In this document: in pieces, positions 34,456-42,618 of the stretch
Numbering within the stretch: the first letter of the stretch is position 1
Layout: each line of letters begins with the position of its first letter
Origin: Candidatus Tanganyikabacteria bacterium
GTDB taxonomy: Bacteria > Cyanobacteriota > Sericytochromatia > S15B-MN24 > VGJW01
Assembly: GCA_016867265.1 (NCBI GenBank)
Contig: VGJW01000009.1
Span: 1-64,000 of the forward strand
DNA length: 64,000 bases
Direction: 5' to 3'
Program-made: the position numbers and the translations under genes
The notes under the pieces: generated by a model
Databases searched by the model: none
Seen by the model: only the letters and a program-made list of their open reading frames with translations
Told to the model about the DNA's origin: nothing

Positions 34456-35159
34456 CCGTGTCGTCCGGAACAGCCTCGACCCCGCCGCGGGAGGCACCTC
34501 TCGGGCGTGAAACTTTGCGGCGCCTTGCCCAGGCTGTCGGGGTCCCGGCGGTTGTCGTGGGCGTCGTTTGGCAGGTCTGGCCTCGCGGGCTCCATTATCC
34601 GCACCTGTGGATGGTCCTGCTGGTGGGTTTGGCCGCGAACCTGCTGTAGCCGACCGACAGCCTGGTCGAGGGTTCCCTGACCGGGCACGACAAGGCGACC
34701 GGCGTCCAAATCCTGTGAACAGTCCATGCAGTTCAGGTGCTGGCCCTTGGCGAGTGGTTATGGCGCCGTTCGTCGGCAGGGCCCGATTTCCCGACCTTCG
34801 TTGCCGGGGTCGCGATGCTGGCAGGCCTGTTCCTCCGAACTTGGGCGGGGCGGTCGCTCGGTCAACACCTCACTTGGAACGCGGAGGTCCAGGGTGGGCA
34901 GACCGTCATCGGGGCAGGGCCCTGCCGCAGGAGCCGACATCCGCGCTACACGGGAGCGCTGCTTTTGTTTGGTGCGACTCCGCTGGCTTTCCACGCGTGG
35001 CTGGTAGCGCTGCCGGCTTGGTTGGCCCTTGTGCTGGCGTTCCGGCGACGTATTCAGTCGGAAGAAGAACACCTGCGGCAGGAGATTCCGGGTTATGCCG
35101 ACTGCGTGACCCGTACTGGAGCGTTGTGGCCCCGCTTGGGGGCCCGTCCAGCCCGATGA
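34452..35159 (+). pseudogene. Isoprenylcysteine carboxyl-methyltransferase-like membrane protein with two in-frame stops
   Basis: The frame starts at GTG 34452, overlapping the GH3 stop by four bases. It encodes a first membrane helix, then hits TAG 34647-34649 and TGA 34716-34718, both in frame, and continues open to 35159. Reading them as CAG (Gln) and TGG (Trp) gives a continuous protein: VGLAANLL-x-PTDSLVEGS, GHDKATGVQIL-x-TVHAVQ, and then the ICMT core with GPCRRSRHPRYTGALLL (RHP-Y cofactor motif) and SEEEHLRQEIPGYADC. Repaired length 235 codons. As the last gene of the HDO-enolase-GH3 operon it would have methylated a membrane-associated or lipid substrate. Both lesions are single transitions. 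Confidence 0.75.
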
Positions 35160-35163
35160 TTCC

Positions 35164-35817
35164 CTACTGGGCCGTGTAGCCGCTATCCGTGACGACGGCC
35201 TGACCGCTGATGCCCACCGCGGCTTCGCTTGTCAGGAAGAGGGCAGAGGCGGCAAGGTCCTCGGGAGCCAGCAGCCGGCGTTGCGGTACGAACGGATGGA
35301 TGACCGCCTCGAGGACCCTTTCGAAGGGCATCCCGCTCCTCGCAGCGAGGTCAGCCAGTTGCCCCCGTACGAGCGTTGTGTCCACTTTGCCGGGACACAG
35401 GGCGTTGACCGTGACGCCGTAGGGGGCCGCCTCGAGTGCCGTGACCTTCGTCAGGCCGACGAGGCCGTTGATTGAGGCCATGTGGATGACGCGACCCCAG
35501 CCACGTGGCGTCGCGCTCGGCAGCACGTGCTTGAGGACCACGAACGGTGCGACCTGCATCACGTCCAGCATGCGCCTGAATACCTCGGTCGGAAAGGACT
35601 CGAGGGGGGCGACATGCTGGAAGCCCGCATGGCTGACCAGCCCGTCGACGGGCCCGAGGTCGGCTACGGCCTCGTCCAGAGCCGCCTGCAGACGGGCCTC
35701 GGAGGCGACATCGCACGCGCAGCCGCGCGCCACGGCCCGTCCCGTGCCGAGCGCGCCCGCGGCGGCCACGGCCGGCGCGCTATCCCGGTCGGGAATGGCG
35801 ACGCGATCACCTTGCAC
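35164..35817 (-). pseudogene. Short-chain dehydrogenase (3-hydroxybutyrate dehydrogenase-like) lacking its catalytic Tyr-Lys
   Basis: The frame keeps recognisable SDR pieces: CDVASEARLQAALDEAV, a degraded NNAG (SHAGFQHV), HMASINGLVG and the end PYGVTVNALCPGKVDTTLV and SGQAVVTDSGYTAQ. Between GLVG and LTKVTALEAAP the usual YxxxK active-site segment (about ten residues) is absent, an in-frame deletion. The N-terminus lacks the TGxxxGIG dinucleotide motif; its lead AEAFAVQGDRVAI can be traced to about 35850 before homology ends. The protein could not be an active dehydrogenase. It faces the ICMT-like remnant, four bases away. Confidence 0.7.
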
Positions 35818-35947
35818 AGCAAAGGCTTCCGCGAGCGCTATCAGGAGATCGACGAATGGCTCCTCCAGAGGGCTGCCAGAAGGTTAGGGCGCCCGGAGAT
35901 GTCGGCCCCTGCGTGAGGGCCTGCCGGTGCGTTGGACGGTGTCGCGC

Positions 35948-36670
35948 CTACCTGATCTCGAAAAGGCTTTCGGCGAACCGGGATGCAGCGGTCCGGGCCG
36001 CGAAGTTGTCTTGCGCCGTGATGATGTGGCCGTCTTCCGACCAAGCGTGGTCGCGCGCCCCGGCTTGCGGCTGCGCACGGGTGCCACCGGGATATTGAAG
36101 GACGGCGCCGTTGTCCCGGGCGAACTTCTCCATCGGAAAATAGTTCGTCAAGGGTTCGGACGGGCAAGGCCGATCAACGTCGTAGTCACTGCCGAACGAG
36201 ACGCGCGGGCCCGCGGGCCAGGGCTGCGGATAGGTCTGGGGAGGGGCTGCGGCCCAAGGTGCGGAGACGGCCCTGTCGACAAGCGGACTGTCGCCGTCGA
36301 CCCGGGCCCATGACAAGACATTGACGCCATTGCAAACGGCAAGAATACGCTTTTCGGCAGCATTGAACGCGCCGATCAGGCGGTTCATCTCGGTCGCCTC
36401 GGCGGGATCGGGGGCCCACTGTGCTACCGGGTCCGCGTAGGTCCCGGGATAGGCGAAGAAGTACCGCGAGGCTCCCTAGCCACCGACAATCACCAAGCCG
36501 TCGAAATCGTGGGCTTGCATGACGGACAGGCGCTCGGTGGCCGGTACGATCCGGGCCGCTTCGTCGGTGGGTACAGTGTCCGCTGCGAAGTCGTTGGTCG
36601 GGTTCTTGTGTGGCTGGTAGCTGCCCGGATGAGGATGAGCCGTTCCCCCCAGGCCAGAGGCCACCCGCAC
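35948..36670 (-). pseudogene. DJ-1/PfpI-like (class I glutamine amidotransferase fold) gene with an in-frame TAG
   Basis: From about 36670 the frame reads ATERLSVMQAHDFDGLVIVGG, then TAG 36476-36478, then GASRYFFAYPGTYADPV in the same frame and on to KRILAVCNGVNVLSWARV, which has the nucleophile-elbow Cys of the DJ-1/PfpI family, ending at 35948. A Gln (CAG) at the stop restores the frame. The open part 35948-36388 alone starts after the lesion. The N-terminus beyond about 36650 is uncertain because another gene remnant begins on the opposite strand there. Members act as proteases, deglycases or transcription-factor sensors. Confidence 0.65.
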
Positions 36671-36846
36671 GGCGAATCGCCGGCTTGCCTGCTGCCTGGC
36701 GTGAGGCCTTGGTGTTGCGCCACATGCACGATCTGCCGGTCGAGGAAGTCGCGCGCATCATGGATGTGCCCGCGGGGACGGTGAAAACGTGGCTCCATCG
36801 GGCCCGTGGGAAGCTGGCCGTATGGAGCCAGGGCGAGGACGCCTGA
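36610..36846 (+). pseudogene. Truncated ECF sigma factor (region 4 only)
   Basis: The C-terminal half of an ECF sigma factor: AGLPAAWREALVLRHMHDLP and VEEVARIMDVPAGTVKTWLH with the RARGKL end that contacts the -35 element. Region 2, which melts the promoter, is absent; upstream sequence is taken up by the DJ-1-like remnant on the other strand and the join is near 36650-36680. Its stop overlaps the anti-sigma start by one base (TGATG), the usual sigma/anti-sigma arrangement. Without region 2 it should not work as a sigma factor, though it might still bind the anti-sigma protein. Confidence 0.65.
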
Positions 36847-37256
36847 TGCGCGTCGGATATGCTGATGCCCGACGTCTGCTGCTGGAGCGCGAGGACGCGC
36901 GCCCTGTCGCGGCAGACGCCCGCGCCCTGCACGTGCATCTGGCGACCTGCTTGCCCTGTCGGCGGGCGGCAACGTCGTTGGCCACGGCCCTGGCCGAGTT
37001 GCGCGTCTGGCTGGACGAACACGAGGCCGTAGGATTCCCTGGCCCGGACAGGGCATCCTCAGCCAGCAGGTCCTTGTGGGGACCGGCCGGCGGGATGGCC
37101 CTCGCCGCTGCAGCGTGCTTGGCCCTGATGGGACCTGCAAGGGCGCCCGAGACGGAGGGGCCCGCCTTTACCTTCACCGCGACCGACACAGCCCAAGTAC
37201 ACAGTTGTCTGGATGCCGAAGCTGACGAACCCCGATGGGAACTGCCCGAGCCCTGA
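36846..37256 (+). CDS. Zinc-finger anti-sigma factor, single-pass membrane protein
   Basis: A 136-residue protein with an N-terminal ZAS-type motif HLATCLPCRR (HxxxCxxC), the zinc-binding anti-sigma signature, a helix, then one hydrophobic segment (GPAGGMALAAAACLALMGPA, about residues 79-98), and a short extracytoplasmic tail. The start ATG 36846 overlaps the stop of the sigma remnant. It would have held the ECF sigma at the membrane; its partner now lacks region 2, so the pair is probably no longer functional. Reading frame itself intact. Confidence 0.75.
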   Translation: MRVGYADARRLLLEREDARPVAADARALHVHLATCLPCRRAATSLATALAELRVWLDEHEAVGFPGPDRASSASRSLWGPAGGMALAAAACLALMGPARAPETEGPAFTFTATDTAQVHSCLDAEADEPRWELPEP

Positions 37257-37287
37257 CGCGCGCTGACCGTGCTCCGAAGGCCCCGAC

Positions 37288-38193
37288 TTACCGGCTGATC
37301 GAGAAGATGATCTTGACGACGTCCATGAGCCAGTGGCTCATGCGGGACTCGCCGGTGACGGCGTCGACCATCACGGTAGGCTTGCCCGTTACGTCCATGT
37401 AGAACCAGCTGGGGCCGACCAGCAGCGGCTGGAGGCAAACGCCCTTGATGGTGGCGTAGGTCCGGTTGCCGTAGCTGTAGCCCATCCGGGTAGCCTCGTT
37501 GTAGGCTTCACGACCGTTGAAGGGGAACTCGCCGCGGGGTTCGTTCAGGAAGAAGCTGATGATCTTGCCCCCGTACTCGAGCACGATGTCGCGCGATTGC
37601 CACACGCTCTTCTTCATGCGGAAGAAGTTGTAGTCGAGGTACAGCAGGCGCTGCTTGGATGCCGAGTAGTAGACATGGCGCGACTGGCCGAGGAACTGCC
37701 ACAGCGAACTGCGACCCGAGAAACCCCAGCCCACGTAGAGCATCTTGGCATCGTAGGCCCACGCATAGGCTTCGCGGTCGGCCCGGGCCTGTGTCGTCTC
37801 AGGCTTGGCCTGAACGCTGAAGCCCGGCAACAGCGAGCCCTCCGAGTCGAGGTCGCTGACGGTGGCGCCAGCCGGGACTTCATCGAGGTCCAGTAGGGGC
37901 TTGTCCGCACCGAATGCCTGGCGCGCCGAACCTGCGAAGGCATCGAAGGCACTCCGCAGCTCCTGCTCGGGGCCTTGGTCAGGTGTGATGGCAATCGGCC
38001 GAATGACCGGGTCCATCAGCGTCTTCTCGTCGGCCTTGGCTGATGGAGCCTGAAGGTCCATGGAAAGCGCCAGTTCGGGCGCAGCAGGGTTGACGGATGA
38101 AGTCCGGACCGTGGGTGCTGGCGCGGCACTGAGGCCGCATCCAGCCACGGTGAGCGTGAGGGCAAAAGGCATCAAACGGGTGGCCAAGGCCAT
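37288..38193 (-). CDS. Lipoprotein of unknown function
   Basis: A 301-residue protein beginning at ATG 38193 after GAGGA, with signal peptide MALATRLMPFALTLTVAGC, lipobox TVAGC. The rest is rich in Tyr/Phe/Trp: EAYAWAYDAKMLYVGWGFSG, RHVYYSASKQRLLYLDYNFF, which suggests a beta-rich outer-face protein. No family recognised. A well-formed promoter lies 65-93 bases upstream on the same strand, so it is likely expressed strongly. Neighbours on either side are unrelated. Confidence 0.75.
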   Translation of the reverse strand: MALATRLMPFALTLTVAGCGLSAAPAPTVRTSSVNPAAPELALSMDLQAPSAKADEKTLMDPVIRPIAITPDQGPEQELRSAFDAFAGSARQAFGADKPLLDLDEVPAGATVSDLDSEGSLLPGFSVQAKPETTQARADREAYAWAYDAKMLYVGWGFSGRSSLWQFLGQSRHVYYSASKQRLLYLDYNFFRMKKSVWQSRDIVLEYGGKIISFFLNEPRGEFPFNGREAYNEATRMGYSYGNRTYATIKGVCLQPLLVGPSWFYMDVTGKPTVMVDAVTGESRMSHWLMDVVKIIFSISR

Positions 38194-38257
38194 CAGAGGA
38201 TCCTCACAAAGTGGGCGGCGTGTTCTGCAGGTGTCTGTGCGCCGTCCCGATACCGTG

Positions 38258-38286
38258 ATATTACCTGTCCTTAATGAAAGTTGCAA
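38258..38286 (-). promoter_or_regulatory. Sigma-70-type promoter of the lipoprotein at 38193
   Basis: On the minus strand TTGCAA (38281-38286), a 17-base spacer and TAATAT (38258-38263) form a near-consensus promoter in an AT-rich island of an otherwise GC-rich region; transcription would begin near 38250, giving a leader of about 57 bases. The sequence also lies upstream of the divergent enoyl-CoA hydratase gene. Confidence 0.65.
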
Positions 38287-38329
38287 GAAGTTTTAAGGAG
38301 CCCCTTGGCCGGGGCGCGAGGTGGCGGCG

Positions 38330-39088
38330 GTGAGCATATCCTTGGTTGACCTGCGCATCGTCGGGCGTGTCGCACGTCTCGGCCTTGCGGGCCCCCATCC
38401 GCTTCACCTGCTCGATGCCGCCATGCTCGAGGCCATTCCTCTTGCCGTGGCCCGCGCGATGGCTGATCCGGCCGTCGACCTGCTCGTCGTGCATGGGTCG
38501 GGCAGGGACGGCAGGGTAGGGCCTTTTTCGGCAGGCGCCGACCTCGCTGGCATCGCTGCGATGCCTGTCGGCGATGCCGAGGCGCACGCTGCCCTTGGCC
38601 AGGCTGCGACCCGCGCCGTGGCCGAAGCTCCCGTGCCCGTACTGGCTGTCGTCGATGGCCCTTGTCTGGGCGGGGGGCTTGAGCTGGTCCTTGCGTGCGA
38701 CATCAGAGTCGCAACGGCGCGTGCCGTCTTTGGCTACCCGGCTGCTCAGCGTGGCCTGATTCCGGCTTTCGGGGGGACCCGCAGGGCTCCGGTCGTGCTG
38801 GGCGCGTCCCGGGCTGCCGAATTGGCCTACACCGCGCGGCGCATCAGCGCGGATGAAGCGCTGGCATGGGGCATGCTGTCGGCTGTCGATCCCGACGACG
38901 ATGCGGATTCGCTGGAGGCCGCGTGGGTGGCCCGGTTGACCGAGGGCATTCTTCCCGGGGCTTCGAGGCGCCTCAAGGCCGCCTTCATGGGTGCGGCGGA
39001 CGTGTCGGAACAAGCTGTATTCAAGGCATGCCTCGAGGACCCGCGTGCGCGCGAGGCGCTGGCCGCTTTCCTTGCCGGTGTGCGCTGA
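38330..39088 (+). CDS. Enoyl-CoA hydratase/isomerase family protein
   Basis: A 252-residue crotonase-fold protein. The oxyanion hole motif is GPFSAGADLAGI (about residues 63-74) and VDGPCLGGGLELVLACD (about 108-124); the FGYPAAQRGLIPAFGGTRR stretch follows. Of the two hydratase glutamates, one position keeps E (GGGLELVLAC) while the second, normally in the PExxLG loop, reads PAAQRGL, so hydratase activity is not assured and another crotonase reaction is possible. GTG 38330 is preferred for its GAGG at -12; GTG 38321 is also in frame. It heads the acyl-CoA gene group after a 175-base gap. Confidence 0.8.
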   Translation: MSISLVDLRIVGRVARLGLAGPHPLHLLDAAMLEAIPLAVARAMADPAVDLLVVHGSGRDGRVGPFSAGADLAGIAAMPVGDAEAHAALGQAATRAVAEAPVPVLAVVDGPCLGGGLELVLACDIRVATARAVFGYPAAQRGLIPAFGGTRRAPVVLGASRAAELAYTARRISADEALAWGMLSAVDPDDDADSLEAAWVARLTEGILPGASRRLKAAFMGAADVSEQAVFKACLEDPRAREALAAFLAGVR

Positions 39089-39263
39089 CCCTTTTCGGTC
39101 CATTCAGCCGTGCCAACCCTTTGGTGTTCGTGGCAAACGGCTATCCCGTTCTTCATGCGGAGGCCGTGGCACTTCCGGTGACGGGGCGGTCCGCCGGGCG
39201 ACGCGCCGGGACCGGCAGGGGTGGTATCCTTGGGGCCATCAAGACGCGAGGAGGCGTCCGATC

Positions 39264-40529
39264 ATGTCGCATACCGGTTCTCGCGGTCGCACGGTCATCG
39301 TCAGTGCGGTGCGTACCCCCTTCGGCAAGCTCTCCGGCGCCTTTGCCGGCCTGACCGCCGTCGACCTCGGCGCGCGCGTCATCGGCGAGGCCGTCCGACG
39401 CGCCGGCATCGAGGGCGGGCTCGTCGACAACGTCATCATGGGCCAGGTCCTGCAGGCAGGCGCGGGTCAGATCCCCTCGCGCCAAGCCGCGCTCCGCGCC
39501 GGTCTTCCCGACAGCGTCCATTCGCTGACCATCAACAAGGTCTGCGCGTCCGGCATGCGGGCCATCTCGCTCGCGGACCAGTTTCAGCGCCTGGGCGACG
39601 GCGAGGTCTTCGTTGCGGGTGGCATGGAGAGCATGACGCAGGCCCCTTACTATCTGACCAAGGCGCGGGGCGGCTATCGCATGGGCAATGACACCATCCT
39701 GGACGGCATGATTCATGACGGTCTGTGGTGTGCCTTCCGAAACGTCCACATGGGCGTCCACGGTGACAACGTCTCGCGTGAGTTCGCCATCACTCGCGAG
39801 GAGATGGACATGTGGTCCGCCCGCAGCCACCAGCGCGCGGCTGCGGCCTACGAGGCGGGACACTTCGCCGACGAAGTCATGACGGTCGAGATTCCCCAGG
39901 GCAAGAAGCCTTCGCTCCTCGTGAGCCGTGACGAGAGCCTTCGTGCCGATACCACCGAGGAGGGCCTCGCGAAGCTGCGGCCGGTCTTTGGTGCCGAGGG
40001 CATGGTCACGGCGGGCAATGCGCCCGGCATCAACGACGGTGCCTGCGCGCTCGTGCTGATGAGCGAGGAGAAGGCGTCTGAGCTTGGCCTCGAGCCGATG
40101 GCCGCCATCGTCGGTCACGGCTGGGTGGCGACCGAGCCTCCCTACCTGCACACCGTGCCGGCACTGGCGCTCGAGAAGGCGATGGCGCGGACGGGGCTGG
40201 ATCTGGATGCGCTGGACCGCCTCGAGATCAACGAGGCCTTCGCGGCCGTCACGCTGACCAGCACCCGCATCCTTGCCGGCCGCAAGGTTCTCGCAGGTGT
40301 CGGTGCCAGCGCGGACGTGGATCCCGGCTATCTGGACGCATTGCGTGCCCGCACCAACGTCAACGGGGGCGCGGTCGCCATGGGGCATCCCATCGGGGCT
40401 TCGGGCGCCCGCATCGTCGCGACGCTGGTCCATGAGCTGGCTCGCTCCGGTGGGCGCTATGGTGCGGCTGCCATCTGCTCGGGTTCCGCCCAGGGCGACG
40501 CCATCATCATCGAGAATCTCCGCCGCTAG
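39264..40529 (+). CDS. thlA: Acetyl-CoA acetyltransferase (thiolase)
   Basis: A 421-residue thiolase. Active-site Cys is in [13 protein letters not shown] (about residue 96), the His in [20 protein letters not shown] (about 378) and the second Cys in [11 protein letters not shown] (about 408). The [11 protein letters not shown] loop confirms the family. ATG 39264 follows GAGGAGG. It forms or cleaves acetoacetyl-CoA. The gene ends in TAG and is followed 33 bases later by the hydroxyacyl-CoA dehydrogenase gene. With the dehydrogenases downstream this resembles the clostridial four-carbon acyl-CoA pathway or short-chain beta-oxidation. Confidence 0.92.
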   Translation: MSHTGSRGRTVIVSAVRTPFGKLSGAFAGLTAVDLGARVIGEAVRRAGIEGGLVDNVIMGQVLQAGAGQIPSRQAALRAGLPDSVHSLTINKVCASGMRAISLADQFQRLGDGEVFVAGGMESMTQAPYYLTKARGGYRMGNDTILDGMIHDGLWCAFRNVHMGVHGDNVSREFAITREEMDMWSARSHQRAAAAYEAGHFADEVMTVEIPQGKKPSLLVSRDESLRADTTEEGLAKLRPVFGAEGMVTAGNAPGINDGACALVLMSEEKASELGLEPMAAIVGHGWVATEPPYLHTVPALALEKAMARTGLDLDALDRLEINEAFAAVTLTSTRILAGRKVLAGVGASADVDPGYLDALRARTNVNGGAVAMGHPIGASGARIVATLVHELARSGGRYGAAAICSGSAQGDAIIIENLRR

Positions 40530-40562
40530 GCGCACGTCACCACATTCAGGAACGCAGCAGAC

Positions 40563-41420
40563 ATGTCAGAACGCATCGTCGTCCTCGGCGCCGGCCAGAT
40601 GGGCTCCGGCATTGCCCATGTCTTCGCACAGGCCGGTTATCCCACGACGGTGCAGGATGTGGCGGATGCGGCCCTCGCGCGCAGCCAGAAGCTCATCTCC
40701 GGCCTTCTGGACAAGGCCGTCGACAAGGGCAAGATGGCGCCCGAGGCCCGCGGGGCCACGCTGGCCAACCTGACGTGGGCGACCTCCCTCGATGCCGTCA
40801 AGGATGCGGCTTTGGTCGTCGAGGCCGTCGTCGAGAATCTCGAGGCGAAGCAGGCCCTGTGGCAGCAGGTGTCGGCCCTCGCCCCGTCGGATGCCGTGCT
40901 GGCCAGCAACACGAGCAGCCTGCCCATCACGCAGCTCGGGGCGTCGGTCGCTCATCCCGAGCGTTTCATCGGCATGCACTTCATGAATCCCGTGCCCGTG
41001 ATGCAGTTGGTCGAAGTCATCAAGGGCTTCCTGACAACGGATGAGGTCCACCGGAAGGTCCTCGCCTGGGCGCGCGCGGTGGGCAAGACCCCCGTCACCG
41101 TCGAGGATGCCCCCGGCTTCATCGCCAACCGCATCCTGATGCCGATGATCAACGAGGCGGTGTTCTGTCTGGCCGAAGGCATCAGCACGCGCGAGGACAT
41201 CGATACCGTGATGAAGCTGGGGATGAATCACCCGATGGGCCCTCTGACGCTGGCGGACTTCATCGGTCTGGATACGTGCCTCGCCATCATGGAGGTTCTG
41301 CACAGGGACCTTGGCGACGACAAGTACAGGCCCGCCCCGCTGCTGCGCAAGATGGTGCAGGCCGGCCTGTACGGCCGGAAGAGCGGCCGGGGCTTCTACG
41401 ACTACCGGGAGGCGAAGTGA
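40563..41420 (+). CDS. hbd: 3-hydroxybutyryl-CoA dehydrogenase
   Basis: A 285-residue NAD-dependent enzyme. The dinucleotide motif is [19 protein letters not shown] (residues 6-24), the catalytic His is in [15 protein letters not shown] (about 139), and the Asn/Glu partners are in [19 protein letters not shown]. The C-terminal dimer domain holds [18 protein letters not shown]. It reduces acetoacetyl-CoA or oxidises 3-hydroxyacyl-CoA. It sits between thiolase and acyl-CoA dehydrogenase and overlaps the latter by one base (TGATG). All motifs intact. Confidence 0.93.
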   Translation: MSERIVVLGAGQMGSGIAHVFAQAGYPTTVQDVADAALARSQKLISGLLDKAVDKGKMAPEARGATLANLTWATSLDAVKDAALVVEAVVENLEAKQALWQQVSALAPSDAVLASNTSSLPITQLGASVAHPERFIGMHFMNPVPVMQLVEVIKGFLTTDEVHRKVLAWARAVGKTPVTVEDAPGFIANRILMPMINEAVFCLAEGISTREDIDTVMKLGMNHPMGPLTLADFIGLDTCLAIMEVLHRDLGDDKYRPAPLLRKMVQAGLYGRKSGRGFYDYREAK

Positions 41421-42592
41421 TGGATGTCCATCTGACCGAGGCCCAGCAGCAGGTCCAGGAGGCTGTAAAAGCTTTCTGCGCGCGGCATGTTGACCCCTTC
41501 GTGGCCCAGTGGGACAAGGACGAGCACTTCCCCCTCGAGGTGTTTCGGAAGATGGGCGAGGAAGGTTACCTCGGCATTCCCATTCCCGAGGCCTATGGCG
41601 GTGCCGGGGAGAGCTTCGAGGTCTACATCGCCGCGCTCGATCAGTTGTCCCGTCACGACGCGGGCTTTGCCTGCGCTTACGCCGTGCACCTCTCGGCGCA
41701 TGCCCTCAGCATCCTCGAGTTCGGGTCCGAGGCCCAGAAGCAACAGTATCTGCCGGGCCTCGCGAACGGTAGCGTCCTTGGCGCCTTTGCCCTGACGGAG
41801 CCCCACTGCGGGTCGGATGCCTCGGCGCTGCGCTGCAAGGCCGAGAAGGATGGCGAGCACTATGTCCTGACCGGCACCAAGCAGTGGATCACCAACGCGA
41901 AGAGTGCGGGCCTCTTCCTGCTGTTTGCGCGCACCGACGCCGCCACGACCGGTGCCAAGGGCATCACGGCCTTTCTGATCGAGGCCGGCACGCCTGGCCT
42001 CAAGGTCGATCGCAAGACCCACAAGATGGGCATGCGTTCGTCCGAGACCTACGATCTGGTTCTCGACGGATGCCGCGTCCACGAGTCGCAAGTCCTTGGC
42101 GTCGTGGGCGAGGGCTTCAAGATCGCCATGAAGACCTTGGACGGCGGGCGTATCGGCATCGCCGCGCAGGCCTTGGGCATCGCGCAGGCCTGTCTCGATG
42201 AGGCCCGGACCTTTGCCAACCAGCGTGAGGCCTTCGGTCAGCCCATCGCCCGGTTCCAGGCCATCCAGTGGAAGATCGCTGACATGGCGAAGAACATCTG
42301 GGCCTCGCGTGCGCTGACCTACCAGGCGGCATCACTCAAGGCCGCCGGCAAGCCTGTGGCTGATGCGGGTGCCAAGGCCAAGCTCTACGCCAGCCGGACG
42401 GCGCGCGAGGCGGCCAACGAGTCGTTGCAGATCCACGGGGGCTATGGCTACACCGACGAGTTCCCGGTCGAGCGGCACTATCGAGACGCCAAGGTCACCG
42501 AGATATACGAGGGGACGAGCGAGATCCAGAAGATCGTCATCTCGCGCGGACTCGTCGGCACGCCCAAGGCCAAGGTGCCCGTCCGGACCTGA
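41420..42592 (+). CDS. Short-chain acyl-CoA dehydrogenase (butyryl-CoA dehydrogenase-like)
   Basis: A 390-residue flavoprotein. FAD/substrate motifs: ALTEPHCGSDASALRCKA (about residues 127-144), WITNAKSAGLF, and the C-terminal signature QIHGGYGYTDEFPVERHYRD with the catalytic Glu in IYEGTSEIQKIVISR. It interconverts butyryl-CoA-like esters and enoyl-CoA. No electron-transfer flavoprotein genes are in the window, so it must use ETF encoded elsewhere. Translationally coupled to the upstream hbd gene by the one-base overlap. Confidence 0.92.
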   Translation: MDVHLTEAQQQVQEAVKAFCARHVDPFVAQWDKDEHFPLEVFRKMGEEGYLGIPIPEAYGGAGESFEVYIAALDQLSRHDAGFACAYAVHLSAHALSILEFGSEAQKQQYLPGLANGSVLGAFALTEPHCGSDASALRCKAEKDGEHYVLTGTKQWITNAKSAGLFLLFARTDAATTGAKGITAFLIEAGTPGLKVDRKTHKMGMRSSETYDLVLDGCRVHESQVLGVVGEGFKIAMKTLDGGRIGIAAQALGIAQACLDEARTFANQREAFGQPIARFQAIQWKIADMAKNIWASRALTYQAASLKAAGKPVADAGAKAKLYASRTAREAANESLQIHGGYGYTDEFPVERHYRDAKVTEIYEGTSEIQKIVISRGLVGTPKAKVPVRT

Positions 42593-42618
42593 GGAGTCGG
42601 CCCGGGGCGCTGCCCACG

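Noticed and set aside
1151-36478. TAG read as an amino acid (genetic recoding)
   Set aside because: dnaB, the thiolase and the YdeI-type gene end normally in TAG, TGA and TAA also interrupt frames, and the affected genes are accessory ones with other lesions.
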